From: an uncultured Bacilli bacterium
GTDB taxonomy: Bacteria; Bacillota_I; Bacilli_A; RF39; UBA660
Reading direction: 5' to 3'
Length of the DNA: 64,000 nt
Assembly: GCA_910584655.1 (NCBI GenBank)
Contig: CAJUBJ010000006.1
Span: forward strand, 1-64,000
The position numbers and the translations under genes were made by a program. The notes under the pieces are model-generated. The model saw only the letters and a list, made by a program, of their open reading frames with translations. It had not been told where the DNA came from and did not search any database. Position 1 is the first letter of the stretch, and the number at the start of each line of letters is the position of its first letter. Positions 41,681-51,300 of the stretch are shown here, one piece after another.

Positions 41681-42582
41681 GTTTTGGAATCCTCCTTTTT
41701 TTTAGCTAATTGATATTCAGATAGCTCTAGATGACTTTTTACATTTTTTTTGAATTCGATAAATCTTTCTATTTCGGTTAGTAAATCATTAAAGTGATGA
41801 CTTAGAAATGCTTTAAATGAAGAATTTATCTCAACTTGTTTAGATAAGCTTAATAAAGCTTGTAGATCAATATTAGAATCTCTTATTACTTCAGAAGTAT
41901 AAATAATAAGGTCTTCATCAGTTAAAATATTTTTTGTATTATTGACACTGTCTATTACTTCTACTCTATTTGTTTTATGATAATCACTATCTAGTTCAGA
42001 TCTAATATAAATGTTTTCATTTAGAATACTTATTATATAGGCACAATAAGTTTTTGTTTTATCTACTTTATTTAGAATAACTGGTATTGTATACTTTTTT
42101 CTTAATTCAACAAGATTTTTTCCACGATATTTTTCTAATAAATACATAATTCTTAAAATGGTAAATCTGTGCATTCCATTTCCAACTATGAAACATTTGC
42201 CATTTTCTACTTTTTTAACTTTCATTGGTTCTACTATAAATGAGTTAGATAAACCAGGTATTATATTATCTGGAGTGTATTGTAGCATACTTAAACTTCG
42301 TGAATGATATCCATCCTTTTGACTATCAAAAAATTCACTAATACTTTCAAATATATCTCTTTTTTTAGGATATGAATATCCTATAATATCTTCAATACTT
42401 ACTAAAGCTGTCTCTTCTTCTGTAGTTATAGATTTATATTCTAATATACTGTCTATATCTTTGGGTTCAATAATATTTTCTGTTATTTGAGATATTTCTG
42501 TTAGACTGATACTATTTAAATTTAAAAATTCTATAGTTTCTAAATTATATGGTAATGTTTTTTTATTATTTTTAAATAACAT
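41668..42582 (-). CDS. ParB/sulfiredoxin-like nuclease-fold protein
   Basis: 304 residues. The core reads SFIVEPMKVKKVENGKCFIVGNGMHRFTILRIMYLLEKYRGKNLVELRKKYTIPVILNKV. G-N-G-M-H-R followed by a helix is the ParB N-terminal (Srx) motif that binds CTP or ATP in relatives, and the strand before the helix and IPVIL after it fit. It lacks the helix-turn-helix and dimer domain of chromosomal ParB. The C-terminus is helical and Lys/Glu-rich. There is no parA next to it, so chromosome partition is unlikely; stand-alone members occur in phage and restriction contexts. AGTAGGAAAAAT precedes the ATG. Confidence 0.55.
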   Translation of the reverse strand: MLFKNNKKTLPYNLETIEFLNLNSISLTEISQITENIIEPKDIDSILEYKSITTEEETALVSIEDIIGYSYPKKRDIFESISEFFDSQKDGYHSRSLSMLQYTPDNIIPGLSNSFIVEPMKVKKVENGKCFIVGNGMHRFTILRIMYLLEKYRGKNLVELRKKYTIPVILNKVDKTKTYCAYIISILNENIYIRSELDSDYHKTNRVEVIDSVNNTKNILTDEDLIIYTSEVIRDSNIDLQALLSLSKQVEINSSFKAFLSHHFNDLLTEIERFIEFKKNVKSHLELSEYQLAKKKEDSKTWAL

Positions 42583-42589
42583 ATTTTTC

Positions 42590-43105
42590 CTACTTTATAT
42601 AACCATTTTGAACTATTTTAGATTCATTAACAACCATGAATGCTTCTTTATCTATATGTCTTATTATTCGTTTTAAGTCTTCTAAATGACGACTATTTAA
42701 AGTTATTATTAAAACTTTATTATCTGGTCCTGTTAAATTATCTGTTGTGGTAACTACCGATACACCAAATCCTTCAGCACGTATCTTAGAGATGTTCTCT
42801 TTTGTTCCTTTACTTGTTATTACTTCAACAGTTATTAGAGAATTTATAAATTTATTAGATATAAATGTCCCTAAAATTGTTCCAGCTGCATAACCACCTG
42901 AATATGATATAACAATCCAAATACTTTGAATATCTGTATTAAGTGCTTCTTTAACTACTAAAAACCAAATAAATACTTCAAAAAAAGCAATTATTCCAGC
43001 TACAATAGTTCTACCTTTTACAATATAGTTAGTTTTTATTGTACCTAATGTAACATCAGCAATACGAGCGAAAAATATTTTTATACATAGTAATAATAGT
43101 TCCAT
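42590..43105 (-). CDS. UPF0316 (DUF2179/DUF5698) membrane protein, YebE-like
   Basis: 171 residues. Three membrane helices in the first 105 residues (LLLLCIKIFFARIADVTLGTIKTNYIVKGRTIVAGIIAFFEVFIWFLVVKEAL, then SYSGGYAAGTILGTFI) are followed by a cytoplasmic DUF2179 domain (VEVITSKGTKENISKIRAEGFGVSVVTTTDNLTGPDNKVLIITLNSRHLEDLKRIIRHIDKEAFMVVNESKIVQNGY). This is the UPF0316 family, of unknown function, common in Firmicutes. It starts with MELLLL and lies one base after the zinc-ribbon gene, so the two are co-translated. Confidence 0.85.
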   Translation of the reverse strand: MELLLLCIKIFFARIADVTLGTIKTNYIVKGRTIVAGIIAFFEVFIWFLVVKEALNTDIQSIWIVISYSGGYAAGTILGTFISNKFINSLITVEVITSKGTKENISKIRAEGFGVSVVTTTDNLTGPDNKVLIITLNSRHLEDLKRIIRHIDKEAFMVVNESKIVQNGYIK

Positions 43106-43106
43106 A

Positions 43107-43370
43107 TTAACTCATTCCTTTTATTATAGCTATAATTATTATAACCAATATAATACCGATTATTAAAGCAATTGATTTTCCTATTTTAGCATCATTATCA
43201 TTATTTGAGGCGCTTTTATAAAAAGCTGTGTCTTTATTGCGATATTGATTCCAACGTGGGTCAAGTAACTCACGCATCTCTTTTTGTTGAGATATTGGTA
43301 TCATTTTTCCACATGAAGGACATACACCACCTTTTGTAGGTAAAGCTGCACCACAATATTTACAATTCAT
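43107..43370 (-). CDS. Small zinc-ribbon membrane protein
   Basis: 87 residues. MNCKYCGAALPTKGGVCPSCGK is a zinc ribbon (C3, C6, C17, C20). A short charged linker leads to one C-terminal membrane helix (IGKSIALIIGIILVIIIIAIIKGMS). The ribbon faces the cytoplasm if the helix is a simple tail anchor. It shares its plan with the longer protein at 13539. AGGTGATAACAT precedes the ATG. Function unknown. It overlaps nothing and lies one base from the UPF0316 gene. Confidence 0.7.
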   Translation of the reverse strand: MNCKYCGAALPTKGGVCPSCGKMIPISQQKEMRELLDPRWNQYRNKDTAFYKSASNNDNDAKIGKSIALIIGIILVIIIIAIIKGMS

Positions 43371-43419
43371 ATGTTATCACCTATGATAATTTTATCATGA
43401 AAAAAGATTAGAATAAATA

Positions 43420-43944
43420 CTAATCTTCATTAAAGTCTTCTATAAAATGTGATCCTTTATGTGGTTCTTCTCGTAAAAGATTACTATAATCTTGTTGTCG
43501 TAGAGCTTCATAAACCATTATTGCTACAGTATTTGATAAATTAAGTGCACGTACTTTGTCTGTCATTGGCATGCGCATACAAGTATCTAAGTGTGGTTTT
43601 AAAATATCTCTTGGTATGCCAGTTGATTCTTTACCAAAGACGAAAAATATATTTTCGTCACTGTTACTATAGTTAAATGATGTATGAGGTTTATGACCAT
43701 AACGAGTTAAAAAGTAGAATGTTCCATTGTCTTTATTCTTTTCATAAAAATCTTCCCAATTTTTATAAACAATATATTCACAATTATCGATATAATTTAC
43801 ACCACTTCTTCTGATATATTTTTCATCTAGTGAAAAGCCTAGGGGCTCAATTAAATGTAACTTTGTATCAGTAGCTACACATGTACGCATTATATTTCCT
43901 GTATTACCTGGAATTTCTGGTTCAAATAAAACAACATTTATCAT
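43420..43944 (-). CDS. trmL: tRNA (cytidine(34)-2'-O)-methyltransferase
   Basis: 174 residues of the SpoU/TrmD-like knotted fold. Motif 1 is VVLFEPEIPGNTGNIMRTCVATDTKLHLIEPLGF, motif 2 NIFFVFGKESTGIPRDIL and motif 3 RMPMTDKVRALNLSNTVAIMVYEALRQ. It methylates the wobble base of certain leucine tRNAs; a tRNA-Leu(CAA) gene, one of its known substrates, is at 5327 in this window. AGGAGTTATAT precedes the ATG. Confidence 0.93.
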   Translation of the reverse strand: MINVVLFEPEIPGNTGNIMRTCVATDTKLHLIEPLGFSLDEKYIRRSGVNYIDNCEYIVYKNWEDFYEKNKDNGTFYFLTRYGHKPHTSFNYSNSDENIFFVFGKESTGIPRDILKPHLDTCMRMPMTDKVRALNLSNTVAIMVYEALRQQDYSNLLREEPHKGSHFIEDFNED

Positions 43945-44019
43945 ATAACTCCTCCTAAATGATAGTTCATTGTTCTAATTATATAGCAAATATAAAATGT
44001 CAGCAATATTTTTTAAATT

Positions 44020-44039
44020 AAAAAAGACCATGTGGTCTT
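44020..44039 (-). terminator. Terminator of the thioredoxin-like gene
   Basis: AAAGACC (44023-44029) with GGTCTT (44034-44039), loop ATGT, followed on the minus strand by U-rich sequence. It touches the stop codon of the gene. Confidence 0.8.
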
Positions 44040-44583
44040 ATTCTTTAGGTATTTTATTAACATCAAGTAGTTTTTGAAAATCACCAGCACTCATAATATT
44101 ATTATCATTTCTTTTAATAATATCAACAGCTTTTCCATTTTTATAATATATGATTGTAGGAACTTGATCTATTTTTTTATCTTCTAAATTAAAAGCTTCA
44201 TTTATTTTATCAATATAATTATCTTCTTCTTTAAAAGAGGTTACATTCAAATAATAAATAGAATCATTTAAATTATATTCTGTTATTAAATCTTTTAAAT
44301 CTTTTTCCATATTATATATGTTCTCAGAACCAGTATAACTTATATAAACATAGTATGATTCTGGAACTTCAGAAAATATAGCATCTAATTCATCTAAACT
44401 TTGAATTTCATTTGAAACTATTTTTTCTTTTACTAAATAGGATGTTGATACTTTGTTCTCCTTAAAAACATTGTACCAAGCAAAACTATAGCAAGTTATT
44501 AAAATTATTACGACAACTATAACAACTGCAAGAACATAATTTTTTAATGGTATAAAACGTTCATTTTTTTTAACGTTAGTCAT
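44038..44583 (-). CDS. Membrane-anchored thioredoxin-like protein without CxxC
   Basis: 181 residues. One membrane helix (about 17-37, LAVVIVVVIILITCYSFAWY) leads to an outer domain with a thioredoxin-like pattern: PESYYVYISYTGSENIYNMEKDLKDLITEY, where the active site should read C-x-x-C but has YTGSENIY, and the cis-proline loop KKIDQVPTIIYYKNGKAVDII, which is kept. The fold should be intact and the redox role absent. It compares with the CSHC protein at 5482 in size and layout. The ATG has AAAGGATATG. It is a single unit. Confidence 0.65.
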   Translation of the reverse strand: MTNVKKNERFIPLKNYVLAVVIVVVIILITCYSFAWYNVFKENKVSTSYLVKEKIVSNEIQSLDELDAIFSEVPESYYVYISYTGSENIYNMEKDLKDLITEYNLNDSIYYLNVTSFKEEDNYIDKINEAFNLEDKKIDQVPTIIYYKNGKAVDIIKRNDNNIMSAGDFQKLLDVNKIPKE

Positions 44584-44672
44584 AGCATCATATCCTTTCT
44601 ATATGAATATTTTAACACATATTATAATTTTATGCAAAAGCTATTTATTTATTTTTAGGTTATTTACCTATA

Positions 44673-44698
44673 ACTCTTTTTTTACTTATCATATATTA
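44673..44698 (+). promoter_or_regulatory. Candidate mother-cell (SigK/SigE-type) promoter of the cotJ operon
   Basis: CATATATTA at 44690-44698 fits the CATANNNTA -10 of SigK, and an AC lies 15 bases upstream (44673-44674), near the expected 16. The ribosome binding site follows at 44702-44707. The call is by eye. Confidence 0.35.
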
Positions 44699-44715
44699 AA
44701 GCAGGAGGATGTTTT

Positions 44716-45111
44716 ATGTTTTTTGATGATATTATTTTTAATGTAAAAGATGAAAAATCAACTATGTTATTTGATGCAAATGATGGTTTAATGTATGGAA
44801 ATATGTTTAAAAATGAATATGTTCCATATAAGAATTATAATGTTGCTAAGCTTGAAAGTCATAATGAGAAAGGACAATTAATTTTAAAAATTTATGAATA
44901 TAATTTTGCTTTAAATGATTTATCTTTATATTTAGATTTAAATCCGGATGATAAAAATGTATATAGTTTATTCAAAAAGTATACAGAGGAACAAAGGGCT
45001 TGTGTTGAGCTTTATGAAAAAAAATATGGACCTCTTGAATTAGATGATAGTGATTATTCAAGTTATATGTGGTATAAGGAACCTTGGCCTTTTGTAGGAG
45101 GTAATGTTTAA
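44716..45111 (+). CDS. cotJB: Spore coat CotJA-CotJB fusion protein
   Basis: 131 residues. The second half, ILKIYEYNFALNDLSLYLDLNPDDKNVYSLFKKYTEEQRACVELYEKKYGPLELDDSDYSSYMWYKEPWPF, is a full CotJB. The first 55 residues (MFFDDIIFNVKDEKSTMLFDANDGLMYGNMFKNEYVPYKNYNVAKLESH) hold a G-N-(M/L)-F-x-x-x-Y-x-P-Y-K-N-Y segment like that of CotJA. CotJA and CotJB are normally two genes. It is presumably an inner coat component made in the mother cell. AGGAGGATG precedes the ATG. It overlaps cotJC by one base (TAATG). Confidence 0.85.
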   Translation: MFFDDIIFNVKDEKSTMLFDANDGLMYGNMFKNEYVPYKNYNVAKLESHNEKGQLILKIYEYNFALNDLSLYLDLNPDDKNVYSLFKKYTEEQRACVELYEKKYGPLELDDSDYSSYMWYKEPWPFVGGNV

Positions 45112-45674
45112 TGTATAAGTATGTAAAGAAATTAAATTATCCTGTAAATATTAGTAAAAAGGATTTACGTATGGCTAAGTATATAATTACTCAGCTTGGA
45201 GGATATGCTGGTGAGCTTGGAGCAGCATTACGTTATTTTAGTCAAAAGTTCTCTATGCCAGATGAAAAAGGACAAGCATTGTTAAACGATATTGCTTGTG
45301 AGGAATTAGGACATTGTGAGATGATTGGTACAATGTTTAGACAATTAATTAAAGATGCCACTTTAGAAGAAATGGAAGCTGCAGGTTTGGGAAGTTATTA
45401 TACTGATCATAGTAAAGGAGTTTATCCAATCGATGCTTCTGGTGTTCCTTTTAGTGCGTTAACATTTGCCTCTACAGGAAATCCGATGGCCGATTTGTCT
45501 GAAGATTTAGCTGCTGAAATGAAAGCTAGATCTACTTATGAAAACTTAATAAATTTAACAAATGATCCTGATTTAATTGCTCCACTTCTATTTTTAAGAC
45601 AAAGGGAAATTATCCATTTTAATAGATTTAAAGAATTATATGATTATTATAAAGAAAAATATAATTATAAATAG
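45111..45674 (+). CDS. cotJC: Spore coat protein CotJC (manganese catalase-like)
   Basis: 187 residues. A ferritin-like four-helix fold with the dimanganese ligands of the catalase family: the E and H of LNDIACEELGHCEMIGTMFR, the E of DLAEM-type helix (AAEMKARSTYENLI), and E and H of FLRQREIIHFNRFKEL. CotJC is a coat enzyme of the mother cell, thought to handle peroxide. AGGAGGTAATGTTTA precedes the ATG, and the reading frame begins within the cotJB stop. It is followed by a bidirectional terminator. Confidence 0.95.
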   Translation: MYKYVKKLNYPVNISKKDLRMAKYIITQLGGYAGELGAALRYFSQKFSMPDEKGQALLNDIACEELGHCEMIGTMFRQLIKDATLEEMEAAGLGSYYTDHSKGVYPIDASGVPFSALTFASTGNPMADLSEDLAAEMKARSTYENLINLTNDPDLIAPLLFLRQREIIHFNRFKELYDYYKEKYNYK

Positions 45675-45699
45675 AAAAAAGACTCATATGAGTCTTTTT
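45675..45699. terminator. Bidirectional terminator between cotJC and the SPETG surface protein
   Basis: A 10-bp stem (45676-45685 with 45690-45699), loop ATAT, with T-runs on both sides. It serves the two convergent genes. Confidence 0.85.
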
Positions 45700-45709
45700 A
45701 ATATTTTAC

Positions 45710-46573
45710 TTAAATTTTATTGAATTTTGTGTTTTTCTTAGCCATAGCTACAGCACTAATTGCAATTAATGCTCCTGCTGCTAGGATTGCATATGAAGCA
45801 AACGCTCCTGTTTCTGGACTATCAGGATCAACAGTAGGTGTTCCTTTAGCTTTTAAATGGATTTCTTTACATTTAAATTTTCCATTTGTTTGATTTGTAG
45901 TTGTACCACCACAAGTATATCCATCTTTTATGCTTGTTCCTGTTGCACAATCTTTATAACTTGCATAATCTTTTGAATTTGAAATTTTCCAAACTGATAC
46001 ACATAATTCTCCACATTTTTCACCTGTTGCAGTATCTGAAACTTCAACAGTAATAGCTCCTACAACTCCATATGTTGCATAACTAGTTGGTAGATTAAAT
46101 GATGCTACATTATTTTTAATTGTGATTCCACTATATACATTTGGATCAGAAAGCTTATCACCTGAGTAAAATATTGAGCATCCTGAATCTGTTGCATCAG
46201 CAACTGCATTAAAACTACAAGTAAAATCTTTTAACACTTCTATATTACTAAATGGTTTAGATGTTGAACTACCAAATTTAGTATATACAGCTTTTGAGTT
46301 ATTGATTTGATTATTTCTTTCTACTCCTGTAATTGTTAAATCTTTTGTTGCATAAGTTTCTACAACAAATCCACTAAGTGTATGTGTTGCCTCAGCAATA
46401 CTTGGTTTGCCAATTAAATAACATCTTGCTGTTGAGCCAGCGCTTATTGATTCTGGTGTACAATATAAGTTTGTTTCTTGTAAGTCAAATGTTTCAGCGT
46501 TAGCAACACTAACAAAGGCAAAAGAACAAATACTTAATATTGACATAAGTAAAATATTTTTTATTTTTTTCAT
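45710..46573 (-). CDS. Cell-wall-anchored surface protein with SPETG sorting signal
   Basis: 287 residues. The signal peptide is 1-26 (MKKIKNILLMSILSICSFAF then VSVANA), and the mature protein begins ETFDLQETNLYC. The body has several cysteines (about ten), so disulfides are likely, and its strands (GVVGAITVEVSDTATGEKC, GIEVLKDFTCSF-type) suggest a cohesin- or Ig-like fold. The C-terminus is DPDSPETGAFASYAILAAGALIAISAVAMAKKNTKFNKI: SPETG, helix and basic tail. It is coded divergently from the sortase at 46711, its likely enzyme; 137 bases separate the two starts. The start has GGAGAGGTATT. Confidence 0.8.
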   Translation of the reverse strand: MKKIKNILLMSILSICSFAFVSVANAETFDLQETNLYCTPESISAGSTARCYLIGKPSIAEATHTLSGFVVETYATKDLTITGVERNNQINNSKAVYTKFGSSTSKPFSNIEVLKDFTCSFNAVADATDSGCSIFYSGDKLSDPNVYSGITIKNNVASFNLPTSYATYGVVGAITVEVSDTATGEKCGELCVSVWKISNSKDYASYKDCATGTSIKDGYTCGGTTTNQTNGKFKCKEIHLKAKGTPTVDPDSPETGAFASYAILAAGALIAISAVAMAKKNTKFNKI

Positions 46574-46648
46574 AATACCTCTCCTATACTTATTTTTCCT
46601 TATTCTGATAATATTATAACATGCTTTTATAAAAAATGTTATTTTTTT

Positions 46649-46676
46649 TTGAAAAAAAGATATTTTATGGTATTAT
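46649..46676 (+). promoter_or_regulatory. Promoter of the sortase gene
   Basis: TTGAAA (46649-46654), 16 bases, TATTAT (46671-46676), 35 bases before the ATG. On the other strand a TATAAT (46613-46618) would serve the divergent SPETG protein gene, 40 bases from its start. Confidence 0.55.
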
Positions 46677-46710
46677 ATATAATATAGTATAGAATAATAG
46701 TGGTGAGCGT

Positions 46711-48264
46711 ATGAAAAAAATAGCAATAATAATAAAAGACAAAAGTTTGATTTTTAAATATCGTACTAATAAACCAGTTGAACCTAATCTTCTTAATACC
46801 AATGTTATTTCCAATAACGAACTCATCTTTAGTGATGATTATCTTAATAATAATGCTAAGATAGTTGGATTATTCATAAGTGATTTAGCTAAAGAAAAAG
46901 ATATAAGAGAAATTGTTGTTAGTAATAATTCTATTGGTGAAATAATTATAAATGTTATAAAAAAATTACCTACTATTGATAAATTTACTATTATGGAAGA
47001 TGTAAACTTATCGTATAAATTATGTGAAGAAATTATAAAGCTTAAAAGTGTAAAGTGTGTAAATTGCTATGGTATTCCTCAGTTTATGATTGAAACATTA
47101 GATAAAAATAATATAAGTGTTGAATCTAGATATGAAGTTTTATTTACAAGTAATTTTATGGCAGATAATAATTTAACTTCTTTTTCTAAAATTTATTATA
47201 AAACTAATATAAGAATTGGTGAAATACTAGTTAATGAAGATGTTAATGATATTAAGACATTCTTTGCAATTAATAAATATTTGAAAGTTATTCATTTTGA
47301 TAAGTATTCTTTAGAGAATATAAAAACTGTTGTTAATATTTTAAAAGATACTAAAAAGAAAAACATTCTCATAGAAATACATGATGATTTAGATAGTGAT
47401 ACTGATGTTACTGAATTAAAGAATTTAAACAAAGAATTAAAGAAAAAAAATAAAATTAATATATCATTAATTTATTCTAAAGATTATCTAGAGAAAAATT
47501 ATTTACAACAGGTTATTTTCACAACACTTAAATTTTGTGCACTAATTATATTTACAATAATAATTGCTGTATTTGGTTATGTTTTTTATAATAATTATCA
47601 GTCTGAATTAAAAATAAACGAAATAAAAACAGAATTATATGATATTATGGGAGATATTGATAAAGATAGTGATGGAAGTGCAATAACTTATGATCCAGAA
47701 ACTAATATGATAAATTCTTATAATAAGATATATGAAATTAATTCTGATATGGTTGGTTGGTTAACAGTAAACGGAACTAAGGTTGACTATCCTGTTGTAA
47801 GAAATACTGATAATAGTTATTATTTAAAGAGAAATATATATAAAGAAAGTGATTATAATGGCTGGGTGTTTATGGATTATCGTAATAATATAGATGAATT
47901 AGATGATAATACTATTATATATGCTCATAATAGATTTACTAGTGGAGTTATGTTTGGTTCTTTACCTAATTTACGTAAGTCTAGTTGGTTGAATAATAAA
48001 AATAATCATTATCTTACTTTTAATACTTTATATAAGGAAGGCAAATGGAAAATATTTTCTTTTTATGGTATTGATGTAACTAGTGATTATTTAGTAACAA
48101 ACTTTTTAAATGATAATGATAAAAAAGAATTTTTTGATATGTTAATTAATAGAAGTGAATATAACTTTAATACAGAAGTTGGTGTGGATGATAAAATTAT
48201 CACCCTATCTACTTGTTTAGATAATAATCAAAGGTTTGTTGTTCATGCTGTTTTAACAAAATAA
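46711..48264 (+). CDS. Class-B-like sortase with a large N-terminal cytoplasmic domain
   Basis: 517 residues. The first 268 residues are soluble, with no signal peptide, and have repeated strand-helix units (EIVVSNNSIGEIIINVIKKL, KFTIMEDVNLSYKLCEEIIKL, KCVNCYGIPQFMIETL, KVIHFDKYSLENIKTVV) like a Rossmann or leucine-rich fold. A membrane helix (about 270-292) follows. The last 190 residues are a sortase: H406 in TIIYAHN, C502 in TLSTC, R508 in NNQRF. Sequence around DMVGWLTVNGTKVDYPVVRNTDNSYYLKRNIYKE is the sortase B form. Sortases normally have only a short tail inside, so the cytoplasmic domain is unusual. The neighbour SPETG protein is its likely substrate. Confidence 0.85.
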   Translation: MKKIAIIIKDKSLIFKYRTNKPVEPNLLNTNVISNNELIFSDDYLNNNAKIVGLFISDLAKEKDIREIVVSNNSIGEIIINVIKKLPTIDKFTIMEDVNLSYKLCEEIIKLKSVKCVNCYGIPQFMIETLDKNNISVESRYEVLFTSNFMADNNLTSFSKIYYKTNIRIGEILVNEDVNDIKTFFAINKYLKVIHFDKYSLENIKTVVNILKDTKKKNILIEIHDDLDSDTDVTELKNLNKELKKKNKINISLIYSKDYLEKNYLQQVIFTTLKFCALIIFTIIIAVFGYVFYNNYQSELKINEIKTELYDIMGDIDKDSDGSAITYDPETNMINSYNKIYEINSDMVGWLTVNGTKVDYPVVRNTDNSYYLKRNIYKESDYNGWVFMDYRNNIDELDDNTIIYAHNRFTSGVMFGSLPNLRKSSWLNNKNNHYLTFNTLYKEGKWKIFSFYGIDVTSDYLVTNFLNDNDKKEFFDMLINRSEYNFNTEVGVDDKIITLSTCLDNNQRFVVHAVLTK

Positions 48265-48290
48265 GACTTAAAGGAATTTTAAGTCTTTTT
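48263..48290 (+). terminator. Terminator of the sortase gene
   Basis: A 10-bp stem (48263-48272 with 48278-48287) and 5-base loop followed by T-rich sequence. It separates the sortase gene from the 1390-residue gene, which has its own -10 (TATAAT, 48300-48305). Confidence 0.8.
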
Positions 48291-48331
48291 CATTTATGAT
48301 ATAATGTAAAATATAATATGGAGGGGTTGCT

Positions 48332-51300
48332 ATGAATATAAGTGACTTAAAAAACTCATTAGAAGAGATTGTTCATGATACTTTATATGTTTTTTCGAAA
48401 ATAAATAAAAATCAGAAAGAAAAGATTAAGGCAATAAAGAATTACTTGGTAACAAGTGAAAATGTAATTGAAGATATAAGATTTTTAATTTCAAGTAGAA
48501 ATAATGAAAATTATTTTGCTTATGATAGATACATTAAAGAGTTTTTCATTGAAGCGAAAGATGAAATAAAATTAGAAATTTTAAATAATCAATATGCTTA
48601 TGAGGATTTAATAAGAAATGATGATATATATATTGAAATTTGGAACTCTTTAAGCTCTTCTTTACAAGTTGACTACTTAGAAAATAAAAGAAAATATACT
48701 GATTTAGATATAAAAATGATAAATAGTACATTGCTTGAAGCTGGTAATTTTAAAGATAATATTATTCTTAACGAAATATTAAACAATAATGAAATTAGAA
48801 AGAAAATACCATCATATTCAATAAAACTCAATTATTCTTATAATTTATTGTCTACTATTAATTTAATAGATAATGATATGTGTAATATATTAACAAAGGA
48901 AACATATACAAAATTACTTGAGAAAAAGTGTAAATCATTTGATGAATTTAGTGATTTATATGAGACTAATAATAATATTTATAACTTTATTAATAATGAA
49001 AGTTTAATTTTTAATAGTAAAGACAACGAAAAAATATATAATTTTATTTTAGATAATCCAAAATTTATAAGTAAATTTAGTAATAAATATTTAGACTTAT
49101 TTAGCATAATTGAAATAAAAAATATGTATAAAAATACTTCACTTGATATGGATGCTTATAGTATTTTAATTCAAAAGCTTTATAGATTTGATGAAGATGA
49201 AGCAAATAATTATTTTAGTGAAGATAGTTTAAGAAAGTGTGCTAAACATAGTATTAATTTATATCCATTTGAGGATTTAAATGATGAATTGAAAAAGACA
49301 ATTTTTACTACTCATAGTTTATTTAATAGATTTATTGATACTATTATGATTGAGGCAATAAATAATTATTTTAAAGAAGATGAAATAGTTAATATTTTAA
49401 GAGATGACACATTTATAGATGATATGAGTTCATATGCAATTGAACTATTACTTAATAAACTAAGTTTTAAATCTTCATTTAATATGTTACAAAGAAAAGT
49501 AATATTTGATAAAGTTAAAAATTTAAATATGAGTATTGATGCTAAAGATGTAATATTTATAAAAGGATTTTTAGATAGTCCTGTATTAGTATATAAATCT
49601 GAACATAATATGTTATATGAAATGTTAAATCTATTAAGTCGTGATGAATTATTTTATTATATTACCCTACCTTATATTATTGATAATTTAAGTAACTATG
49701 AAATTATTAATTTAATATTGAATAAAGAAATAAATTTAAATAATGTTATTAACTCAGATGAATTGAAAGAAAAACTTAATCTTACTGATATTATTAGTTT
49801 AATTGATAAATCATTTGAAAAAACTATTAATCTAGATATATTTAAAAATAAAGAACTTAGTATGAATATTTTTAATATAAATGAAAAACAATTTAATGAT
49901 ATAAACTTTGATGAGGTTAATTACTTATTCGAAACAATCAGAATGAAGTCTTTGCTTTCTAAGCAGGAGTCTAAAGTAACAGTAATGAGTTATAAAAGTG
50001 TTTTAACTAGTTATTTGATTTTAGGATTAGAAGAAACTTTAAAATTAGTTAGTGATGGTAATACTAATATTACTTTAAATGATGTTAAAAATCTTCAAAA
50101 AGAGATTGTTGATGAAAAAATATTAATATTTAAAGAGAACAATTCACCTGTATTCCAAAATATGTCTAAAAAGATTATAAATAATTTAGAAAAAATTGGA
50201 AATTATGAAGATATTAATGAATTTGCTTTAAACGTGAGAAAAAACACTTATCTAGACAATATTATATATTTAATGCTTGATAATAATTTTGATACTTATA
50301 ATTCAATTATTGAAAAGATGTATGCTTATATAAAATATAGATCTTATGATGTGTTTGCATCAAAAAAAGAAATTTATGATTATTCAAAGAGCTTTATATC
50401 TGTTTACTTGGACAATAAAGTTAAAGAATATAATAATGAATTTGAAAAAATAATTCTAAAAAATTTTAAAGTATTAGAAAGTGTTTTATATTCTAAGAGA
50501 AAAGAAATTGGTAAGGAATATATTGGTAAATTAAAATTCAAAATATTTGTTAGAGCTTTAACTGATCCGCATAAAGATTCTTATAAAATTTATTTTAAAA
50601 ATAGCTTTCCTATTTTAGAAATAAAAGATAGATATATTAAGTATTTAGCAAATGATGAAGTTGATTTTAATAGTATTTTGGAACATGTTCTTATTCCTAT
50701 AGCAAATGATAGATTTGATAAAGAAAATTGTTTAAATAAATTAGGAATAAATAAACCAAGATATACTGATTCTTATTCTAAATACCTTAATGATTTACAA
50801 AATGTTACAGAGTTAAATATGAAAATAGAAAACTATAAGAATTCTTATAGTCAAGAGCAGGTTATTTCCTTAATGAATTATATTTGTTATAAATCGACTT
50901 TTGGATTTGATGTAAGTAAAAAAGATTTAAAGGAATTAAATAAATTATCTAGACTTACTTCAAATTTAGATGGTGAGATATATGTTGATAAATCTGCTTT
51001 AAAGTTTATTTATAAGGATAATATGGACATTTATAATATAGATGAAATTATTGAATATAGAAATTATCTTGATATATTAGATGAAATAAAGAAAAAAACA
51101 ATAACATTTATTAATAGAAATATGAATGAAGAGAAAGTTAAAAATAACTATGCCCATGATTATTTTTCAGCAATTAATACTGATGAATGTATATTTCCTA
51201 TAACTTCTAAATACTATGAACCAAGGAAAAGGGTTTTCTCATTAAAAGACATAGAAAATATATTTAATGGATATGATTTAGCTAATTATAAAATAATAAA

